From Halovenus rubra (GTDB lineage Archaea > Halobacteriota > Halobacteria > Halobacteriales > Haloarculaceae), in contig NZ_JAODIY010000046.1 in NCBI RefSeq assembly GCF_026586665.1, forward strand, positions 1 through 47,685: DNA of 47,685 nucleotides. The letters run 5' to 3'. The notes under the pieces are model-generated. The model searched no databases and was not told the DNA's origin. It saw only the letters and a list, made by a program, of their open reading frames with translations. Below, piece after piece: positions 40,664 through 47,685 of the stretch. The stretch's first letter is position 1. Every line of letters begins with the position of its first letter. The position numbers and the translations under genes are program-made.

Positions 40664-41980
40664 ATGACCGGACAGGAAACAGAGAACCCACAAGACAACA
40701 CCAACTGCGATGACGTGCAAACAGCGGGTGACACTGAACAGTCGAGTCAAAGTTTATCGTTTACAGGACCAGAAACGGTCGCTATCGATGAACGATTCGG
40801 GCTAGAAATAACCGGTGTTCCGGCTGGGTCAGTCAGTATCGAGGTGTCGATGACAGAGGCTGGCGGGACAGAGTGGACAGCCAGCACCACTGCTACGGTG
40901 AGCGATGGTTGTCTGAATATGCATTCTGAACCGACACAGGACGGTGTTTGTCTTCCAGAGCTGTTGCAACAAGCGACTCAGACAGACGGAGATGGTTCCT
41001 ATTCGCCCGCCCAACAATCGTCCGACGAGGTTACTATCCGGATATCACAAGAGGGAGTCGAGCTGGGGGCGAAAACAGTTGACCGGACGTTCGGTGACCC
41101 TGCTGTCGAAGCCACGCCAGCAGACAGTACCGCGTTTGTCGGGACCGTCTACGAGCCGGGAGATGACGGCCCACATCCAGCAGTCGTGGTCCTCCACGGT
41201 TCAGGTGGGGAACCCGCACAGACGACCGCTCGTCTGTTGGCCTCTCACGGGTTTGTCGCCCTCGCGCTCCATTATTTCGACTGGCGGGGTCGTCACGAGA
41301 TGCTCCCCCAAGAACTCGTCGAGGTGCCCCTCGAATTTGTTGAGGCGGCGAGTGACTGGCTGCTTAATGACTCACGCGTCGAGGGGTCAGCGGTTGGCTT
41401 GTGGGGTACCTCGAAAGGCGGTGAGTATGCACTTCTTTCAGGAGCGCGACTGGACTCAGTCGGTCCGGTAGTCTCTGTCAACGGAAGCGGTGTCGTCTGG
41501 CAAGGATTTTCACAGGGACAGGTCGTTGAAAGTCCGTCGTGGGTGGCAGACGGTAACTCGCTTTCATATGTGTCCTACACCGACGACCCGACTGTCTGGG
41601 ATAGTTCACCACCGATGGAAATGGAGCCAGCGTACACCGCATCCTACAATGAGGCAATTGCAGACGAAATCGACAGGGCGACCATCTCTGTTGAGGCAAT
41701 CGATGGCCCTGTGTTGCTCGTTTCAGGCGGGATGGACAGCATGTGGGACTCACCGAAACTGCAGGGGATTGCGGCTGACCGCTTAGAGCGCCACGGCTGT
41801 AACTACGAGCATATTATCTACGAACAGGCAGGCCACGGAATCACGTTCCCCTATCTCCCGACGGCCAACCGTGAGCGTACTCAGCAGTTCGTCATGGGTG
41901 GGACCCAATCGGGCTATGCTATCGCCGACAGAGACCATTGGCCAAAAGCTATCGAGACGCTTGAGACCCTTCGTGAGTGA
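40664..41980 (+). CDS. acyl-CoA thioesterase / BAAT-like alpha/beta hydrolase
   Basis: This 438-residue protein has the two-domain plan of the BAAT/acyl-CoA thioesterase family: an N-terminal beta domain (about 30-145) and a C-terminal alpha/beta hydrolase. The catalytic triad is visible as Ser250 (GTSKGG), Asp358 (GGMDSMW) and His391 (AGHGI). Ser as the nucleophile fits thioesterases, while amino-acid transferases have Cys. It has no signal peptide, so it should act in the cytoplasm on an acyl-CoA or ester. The substrate is unknown. It is convergent with a tiny membrane-protein gene, 5 bases between stops. Confidence 0.87.
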   Translation: MTGQETENPQDNTNCDDVQTAGDTEQSSQSLSFTGPETVAIDERFGLEITGVPAGSVSIEVSMTEAGGTEWTASTTATVSDGCLNMHSEPTQDGVCLPELLQQATQTDGDGSYSPAQQSSDEVTIRISQEGVELGAKTVDRTFGDPAVEATPADSTAFVGTVYEPGDDGPHPAVVVLHGSGGEPAQTTARLLASHGFVALALHYFDWRGRHEMLPQELVEVPLEFVEAASDWLLNDSRVEGSAVGLWGTSKGGEYALLSGARLDSVGPVVSVNGSGVVWQGFSQGQVVESPSWVADGNSLSYVSYTDDPTVWDSSPPMEMEPAYTASYNEAIADEIDRATISVEAIDGPVLLVSGGMDSMWDSPKLQGIAADRLERHGCNYEHIIYEQAGHGITFPYLPTANRERTQQFVMGGTQSGYAIADRDHWPKAIETLETLRE

Positions 41981-41985
41981 CGGGT

Positions 41986-42225
41986 TTACCACCCTGTTAT
42001 TACTCTCGCTCCAGTGTAGCTGACGCCAAAGAGAACTCCGAACAGTCCAGATTCAAGAGTTGCGATACTGCCGTCCATCACCAGCGATATCGCTGCGTAC
42101 GTGACCGTTCCAAGGATGATTGCCACAGCAGTCGCAAAGCGTGGGTACTGCTTCACCACATCACCACAGTCATCGCACTCTTTGAGGGCTATTGCGCTCA
42201 CAGGGCTAGTATGTCGTAGTCTCAT
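41986..42225 (-). CDS. small membrane protein, unknown function
   Basis: This 79-residue protein has a short N-terminal soluble part with a CDDC motif (about 17-20, possible metal or disulfide site), then two hydrophobic segments (about 30-49 and 58-75). A weak TATA-like element (CTTTTGAG region) lies about 25 bases before the ATG at 42225. It fits a small haloarchaeal membrane protein; no homologue is recognised. Confidence 0.55.
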   Translation of the reverse strand: MRLRHTSPVSAIALKECDDCGDVVKQYPRFATAVAIILGTVTYAAISLVMDGSIATLESGLFGVLFGVSYTGARVITGW

Positions 42226-42395
42226 AAATCAGTTACCGGCTCAAAAGGGTCTCGTAGGCACATCGTGTGTTGGGTAGGCGTGGTAGCGGTGGCTGTATAC
42301 CATCGCTATTGTTTGGTTATCAACATCACTACGTACTGGTTTGTGTCACGATTTGTCGACTTCATCTTCGGGGTCAAACTCCAATAGATGCGCCT

Positions 42396-42602
42396 TTACT
42401 GTCGATAAAACTCATAGAGGTCATAACAGAGAGCAATAACCAGAAGAGACGCGGCGGATGCACTGACCACACGGGAAGTGAGAATGACGTTTGCACTGAC
42501 TAATCCGAGTGCGAGGAGAAACGTCCAGTGGTCCAGTTGCAGAAGATGGTCACGCACTCGGTCGGAGGGAGACTCATGGTGGGTTTCTGACGTGTCGGCC
42601 AT
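42396..42602 (-). CDS. small two-segment membrane protein, unknown function
   Basis: This 68-residue protein has an acidic, His-containing N-terminus (MADTSETHHESPSDR), then two hydrophobic segments (about 24-41 and 44-60) and ends DLYEFYRQ. A longer open frame upstream is basic and not protein-like, so I choose the ATG at 42602. Just past the stop another frame reads TVKAHLLEFDPEDEVDKS before a stop; this may be chance or a lost C-terminal extension. It follows the MATE gene by 58 bases on the same strand, so the two may share a transcript. Confidence 0.6.
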   Translation of the reverse strand: MADTSETHHESPSDRVRDHLLQLDHWTFLLALGLVSANVILTSRVVSASAASLLVIALCYDLYEFYRQ

Positions 42603-42660
42603 ACCGGCTAGTCGGCGTGCCGGGTCTTGGCTTCTCGGATTAAGCTTCTTGCGGGGGTGC

Positions 42661-44343
42661 TCAGTCTTCGGCTGCTTCTGACGGGCTATCACTGGAGATT
42701 TCTGGACCGGCGGGCTTCCCGCTCGTCGCCGACTCTTCTGGGTCCGCGTTCTCCTCGTCGATATACTTCTCTTTCCAAGTTCCCTTAAGGAACCACGGCA
42801 CGGCGATGAGAGCACCAAACGTGTTCCCGGCAGCCATTCCAACCCAGACGCCGGTCGCACCCCATCCAAGTCCGAAGACGAGAAGCGAGACCGTGCCGAC
42901 ACGGCCAATCCAGAGTGTACAAATAGAGATAACCATCGCAGTCTTCGTGTTTCCAGCGCCACGGAAGGCACCGAGCAAGACCTGTGTAATGCCGATAAAG
43001 GCGAACTCTACCGAACGAATACGCATATACTCGACTCCTTGAGAGATAGCTTCCGTTGCGTTCTCGACATCGCCCAAGAAGACGCTTACGATGGGTTCGG
43101 TAAAGGCAACTGCGACGATAGCCACAGCGAACATCACACCAGCGGCTGTCGAAGCCGCAATGTAGACCGACTTGGCAGCTCTGTCTTCCCTATCGGCTCC
43201 AAGATTCTGCCCCACCATGGTATCAATCGCCCGTCCAATCCCCATCGCTGGTAAAAACACGAGTGAGATAATTCGGTTACCCAGTCCGTATGCCGTTACG
43301 ACTGCCGGCTCGAACGTCACGACAATTCCGGTCAGTGCGATTAGCGCGAGGGCACTCATCGATTGCTCGACCATGCTTGGGAGTCCGAGACGAACGATAT
43401 CTTCAATGAATCCTAGGTCCGGGACGAGGTGACTAAGCGTCACAGACGGCCCAATACTGGTGTTAAACAGCAGGTACATTCCGATGGTAGCCGCGATACC
43501 CCGTGAGAGCAGTGTCGCCGCCGCCGCACCTTCGATTCCCCAGCCTGTAAAGCCAGTCGCAGAGAAAAGCGATGCTTCGAGGCCTGTCGCGTTGACCCAG
43601 ATAAACAGAGGGTTGTTCTCGAAGCCGAAGATGAAAAACGGGTCAAGTGCGATATTTGCGACAACCGAGATAACCATGATATACATCGGTGTTCGCGTGT
43701 CGCCGTATCCTCGCATCAGCGCGGAGAAGACGAAAAATCCGAACATCAGCGGGATACCAACAAAGATGACTTCCATATAGTCAGCAGCCAGCGGGATGAC
43801 GGCCGCCGATGTTTCCGGGTCACTTGGCAGAATTTCGAGCGCCGGACGCGTGTAGAAATATCCAACCGACCCGATAAGCACCGAGAGGATACCGACCACT
43901 GTTACTGTCTGACCAACGACTTTTCCAGCGGATGTGTCGCCCTTTGCGCCAGTATACTGGGCGACAAGGATAGCACCTGCCGTAGTAAACCCACCTGCAA
44001 CCGCGATAAGCAAGAAGATAAGCGGAAATGCAAGGCTGAGTGCACCGACTGCATCGGAAGATAACCGCCCGAGATAAAGGGTATCGACGATGTTGTACAT
44101 GACCTGCAATAACTGGATTGTTACGATTGGCCATGCCAGGTTGAAAAGTGGCCACAGGAGTCCACCATCGGTTATCGAATCCGACGAGTCGTCTCCATCG
44201 ATATCGTCGCCATCGCCACTCATTTCCTCGCTTGGGTCTGACGAGTTGCCGCTTTCTGTCCCGCCATCTGTTATTAATCGGTCGTCTGTCGCACTATCTA
44301 GAGAGGAGGGTGGAGGGGTCTCTTGGTCTGACTCGTCACTCAC
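42661..44343 (-). CDS. MATE family efflux transporter
   Basis: This 560-residue exporter has 12 membrane segments in two six-segment halves, as MATE proteins do (residues about 60-530). The first 55 residues and the last 40 are acidic, disordered, halophile-type extensions. GALSLAFPLIFL, AQYTGAKGD and the second-half GLPSMVEQSM, MVGQNLGAD are typical of the family; MATE proteins expel organic cations or drugs in exchange for Na+ or H+. The start is GTG at 44343. A palindrome at 44386-44401 lies just upstream and is probably an operator. Confidence 0.92.
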   Translation of the reverse strand: MSDESDQETPPPSSLDSATDDRLITDGGTESGNSSDPSEEMSGDGDDIDGDDSSDSITDGGLLWPLFNLAWPIVTIQLLQVMYNIVDTLYLGRLSSDAVGALSLAFPLIFLLIAVAGGFTTAGAILVAQYTGAKGDTSAGKVVGQTVTVVGILSVLIGSVGYFYTRPALEILPSDPETSAAVIPLAADYMEVIFVGIPLMFGFFVFSALMRGYGDTRTPMYIMVISVVANIALDPFFIFGFENNPLFIWVNATGLEASLFSATGFTGWGIEGAAAATLLSRGIAATIGMYLLFNTSIGPSVTLSHLVPDLGFIEDIVRLGLPSMVEQSMSALALIALTGIVVTFEPAVVTAYGLGNRIISLVFLPAMGIGRAIDTMVGQNLGADREDRAAKSVYIAASTAAGVMFAVAIVAVAFTEPIVSVFLGDVENATEAISQGVEYMRIRSVEFAFIGITQVLLGAFRGAGNTKTAMVISICTLWIGRVGTVSLLVFGLGWGATGVWVGMAAGNTFGALIAVPWFLKGTWKEKYIDEENADPEESATSGKPAGPEISSDSPSEAAED

Positions 44344-44385
44344 TACTATTCGGTTCGTCTCATCCGTAGTGAATCTTCTGAAGTT

Positions 44386-44401
44386 GACTGACTGGTCAGT
44401 C
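44386..44401. promoter_or_regulatory. palindromic operator upstream of the MATE gene
   Basis: GACTGACTGGTCAGTC has two perfect 7-base arms around a 2-base centre. It lies 43-58 bases before the MATE start codon, where the promoter's BRE/TATA region would be for a short-leader or leaderless message. Such repeats are typical of dimeric TetR-type repressors. No such regulator gene is next to it. Confidence 0.55.
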
Positions 44402-44465
44402 TAACATGGAGGCATCCGACAGCCTGCTGCGTGTAATGGTCAGAGTATCGATAGTGTGATGTTTA

Positions 44466-47400
44466 TCAATCAGCGCCACTCTGGGCCCGATAGCTGGACA
44501 GTTCAGCCTCAGAAGACGCGGATGGTGGCAGGTCAGCCCGGACATCAACACCTTCGCGGTCTGCAATTGCGTCCGCGTATGCGTCGGGGAAGACGCGAAC
44601 AAAGTGCTCGATTTCGCGCTCCCAGTTCTCCAACAGCGTCTCCGCACGAGTTGAGTCAGTGTACGACGCATGGTTACTAACCAGACGGGTGAGGAGGTCA
44701 CGGTCTTTGGTTTGGAGTGTCTCCGACAGCGTGACCATCTCCGTGTTGGCAGTCTCGGCAAAGGTTCCCTCGGGGTCATAGACGTAGGCGACGCCACCAG
44801 ACATCCCAGCACCAAAGTTCACACCAGTCTCACCGAGGACAGCAATTGCCCCACCGGTCATGTACTCACAACAGTGGTCTCCAACTGACTCAACGACACC
44901 TCTAACACCCGAATTTCTGACAGCAAACCGCTCGCCGACAGCACCGTTGATGTAGCACTCACCGGCAGTTGCGCCGTACAGTGCAACGTTGCCAGTGACG
45001 ATGTTCTGGCTGGCATCGTAGCCAGCATCGTCGGGAGTCCTGACAACGATTTTGCCACCAGAGAGCCCCTTTCCGACGTAGTCATTAGCGCTTCCCACAA
45101 GGTCCATCGTGACTCCATTTTGGAGGAATGCACCGAAGCTCTGTCCTGCTGTGCCCTGAAATTGGACCGTGATTGTGTCGTCTGGTAATCCCTCGACGCC
45201 GTGGGTGTTTGAAAGACGGTTCGAGAGGATTGCACCGACGGTACGATCCGTATTTCCAATATCCATCTGGAGCGTTACGGGTTCTGCTGGGTCAAGCGTC
45301 GAATCGAGGTGTGCTAAAATTTCCCAGTCGAGGTGATTCTCTATCTCATGGTGTTGTTCCGTGGTTTTGAAGCGATCAGTCCCCGATTTCCGTGCAGGTT
45401 GTTGGAGAAGCCGTGATAGGTCGAGCTTTGAGGCCTTCTCGTGGGAGACATCGGAGCGCTGTTCAAGCACGTTGGCGCGTCCAATCATCTCATCTAGTGA
45501 GCAAAACCCAAGCTCAGCCATGATTTCGCGTAGCTCCTGTGCAACGAACGTCATATAGTTGATGACGTGTTCTGGTTCGCCAGGGAACCGGTCGCGGAGT
45601 TCCTCTTTTTGCGTTGCGATACCGACGGGACACGTATTTTCATGGCACTGGCGGGCCATCACACAGCCAGAGGTTACCAGTGACGCTGTGCCAAAGGCGT
45701 ATCCTTCCGCACCGAGTAGCGCTGCGATTGCGACATCGCGACCGGTTTTCAGGCCGCCGTCGGTAGTGACTTTGATTCTGTCCCGCAACCCAGTCTTACA
45801 GAGGAGTTGGTTTGCTTCTGCAACGCCAAGCTCCCACGGAACTCCAGCATTTTTGATACTCGTCTTCGGTGACGCGCCAGTCCCCCCAGAGTGTCCCGAG
45901 ATATGAACAACATCCGCGTTTGCTTTTGCCACACCCGCGGCAATGATTCCAACACCGTCCTCTGCAACTAGCTTGACGTTAACATCGGCGTCGGGGTTGG
46001 CGGATTTGAGATCGTACACGAGTTGCTTGAGGTCCTCAATTGAGTAGATATCGTGCTGGGGTGGCGGCGAAATGAGTCCGACACCGGGGGTGGCGTGGCG
46101 AACATCTGCAATCATCTCGTTTACTTTCTGACCGGGTAGATGACCCCCCTCTCCTGGTTTTGAGCCTTGGGCCATCTTTATTTGAAGTTCATCGGCAGCC
46201 GAGAGATAGGTCGAAGTCACACCAAACCGTCCCGAGGCCACCTGTTTTGTCTGGCAGTTTTTTGCTGTGTCAAACCGGTCGGCAGGTTCCCCACCCTCGC
46301 CGGTGTTTGCTTTCCCACCAAGACGGTTCATTGCCATTGCATTGGTTTCGTGCATCTCTGGCGAAAGCGAACCAAGTGACATCGCCGCGGTCTCGAACCG
46401 TTCAACTATCGACTCAACGGGTTCAACGTCCGAAACAGGGACTGACTCTTGACTATCATCAAAAGTCAACAACCCACGCATTGTCGCCAGTTGCTCGTTT
46501 TGTTCGTTAACTGTTTGCGCAAACTCCTGATATGTGTCGTACTCACCCCGACGGACGGCCTGTTGAAGCGTGCGGACGGTATCTGGGTTCCACTGGTGAT
46601 ACATCCCGTCGGTGCGGTTTTGATACTCACCGATGTGATCGATATCTGGGTCCTCTGTTTCCCAGGCGACAGTATGGCGGTCGAGGAGGTCGTTTTCGAT
46701 ATCCTCGATACCAATTCCTCCGGTCCTGTTCGTTGTTCGTTCAAAGTACTCAGCGACGAACTCTGAATCTAGCCCAACAGCCTCGAATATCTGCGCGCCG
46801 CGGTAGCTTTCGACAGTCGAAATGCCCATCTTCGCCATGGTCTTCAACAGACCCGATTCGATTGCATCAGTGTAGGCCTCAACTGCGTCGGCGGTATCTG
46901 TACCGTCAGGTCCAGCGACGGCATCCGCGACCGTCTCGTAGGCCAGATACGGGCAGATTGCGCCTGCACCGTAACCGACGAGTGTTGCGAAATGATGGAC
47001 TGTCCGAGGGTCTCCGGACTCAAGCACGATACCAACGTGGTTACGCTGGCCGTTTCTCACGAGATGATGGTGGACAGCACTGACAGCGAGCAGTGACGGA
47101 ATCGGTGCCTGACTCTTCCCAGCAGCTCTGTCTGAGAGAACGAGAATATCGTTGTCAGCTGCTGTGTGCGACGCCTCACTGCGTACCGCCTCGACTGCAG
47201 TTTCCAGAGAGTTTTCCTCTGGGTCAAACGTGATATCGACTACCTCCGTTGAGAAGTTCAGGCCGTCCGGCGACCGAATTTTTCTTGCCGCATCAACTGA
47301 AAGAATGGGAGAGTCGAGAACGAGCTGGCGGGCGTGTTCTGGCCTCTCATCTAGAAGGTTGCGTTGTTCTCCAAGCCGAGTCTCCAGACTGGTCACGAGT

Positions 47401-47685
47401 TTCTCACGGATATAATCAAGTGGTGGGTTCGACACCTGCGCGAATAGCTGCTTGAAGTAGGTGAAAAGCGGCCTATTAAACTGCGAGAGCACTGAGAGTG
47501 GGGTGTCATCACCCATCGACCCGACCGGGTCTGTCCCAGTTTGTGCCATCGGTTCGAGTAACTGATCGATTTCGTCGTACGGTACGTGTTTACCCCGATG
47601 ACGCAACAGCGGGTACAGCCTGAGCTCGTGAGATCATCTCGTTGTTTCGAGCGATTCGCTTGAATTCTTCGTAAGGATTGCGTCC
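44466..47685 (-). CDS. gltB: glutamate synthase large subunit (partial; apparent frameshift near window edge)
   Basis: This gene runs off the right edge. It transfers the amide nitrogen of glutamine to 2-oxoglutarate. From 47606 downward the frame is open to the TGA at 44466: the central domain (GSMGDDTPLSVLSQ), the FMN/synthase domain (GGHLPGQKVNEM, ISGHSGGTGASP, TTDGGLKTGRDVA) with the [3Fe-4S] Cys motif CVMARQCHENTCP, and the C-terminal GXGXG beta-helix domain. Upstream of about 47636 this frame has a TGA, while another frame reads RNPYEEFKRIARNNEMI, a plausible continuation. Removing one base near 47631-47637 joins them. The N-terminal glutaminase domain lies outside the window. Confidence 0.9.

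Noticed and set aside
42340-42395. Short acidic reading TVKAHLLEFDPEDEVDKS after the 68-residue membrane protein as a separate gene
   Set aside because: It has no start codon in a suitable place and only about 20 codons; noted only as a possible lost extension.

Overview
The window is chromosomal DNA of a haloarchaeon (class Halobacteria). Evidence: strongly acidic proteins throughout; an archaeal information-processing gene set (aIF2-gamma, Rpo7/RpoE', Spt4, TBP, ribosomal protein S8e); a CetZ1-type tubulin homologue; coenzyme F420 genes (cofC, cofG, cofH); and many start codons about 25-29 bases after a TATA-like box, the leaderless arrangement typical of haloarchaea. Base composition, judged by eye, is in the low-to-mid 50s % GC, lower than most haloarchaea. 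I do not assign a genus. There is no CRISPR array, insertion sequence, rRNA or tRNA that I can recognise.

Layout. 1-6.9 kb: a PAS-like histidine kinase, Mn superoxide dismutase, an AI-2E-type permease, an MFS transporter convergent with an aldehyde dehydrogenase, and an atypical SDR. 7.2-13.5 kb: cetZ1 overlapping a membrane-anchored exported protein, then cofC, cofG, a winged-helix/zinc-ribbon regulator and cofH, the F420 locus. 13.6-18.9 kb: a lipoprotein, a Ca2+/Na+ exchanger, biotin synthase bioB with a suspicious small reading frame overlapping its stop, purC and a small unknown protein. 18.9-22.5 kb: a nuclease-like protein diverging from a tight operon of aIF2-gamma, PIN nuclease, Rpo7, Spt4 and GTP-dependent dephospho-CoA kinase. 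22.5-28 kb: a Cache histidine kinase, tRNA G10 methyltransferase diverging from tbp, and hisG with an orphan Zim-type DNA methylase. 28-37.2 kb: a zinc-ribbon CPBP protease, the SAH pair (amidohydrolase/deaminase and ahcY), an ADP-forming acyl-CoA synthetase coupled to a P-loop/DRTGG protein, a RIO-like kinase and an AbrB-PhoU protein. 37.2-44.4 kb: rpS8e, three conserved haloarchaeal unknowns, a frameshifted regulator, a BAAT/thioesterase-like hydrolase, two tiny membrane proteins and a MATE exporter with a palindromic operator. 44.5 kb to the end: glutamate synthase large subunit, running off the window and apparently carrying a frameshift near the edge.

The content is mostly core metabolism and housekeeping. 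The clearest anomalies are two apparent single-base (+1) frameshifts (about 39.83 kb and 47.63 kb), the cetZ1/membrane-protein overlap inside the F420 locus, the coupling of an acyl-CoA synthetase to an orphan Pta-like regulatory protein, and the operator-like palindrome before the MATE gene. I found no clear evidence of a wholly new defence or mobile system.
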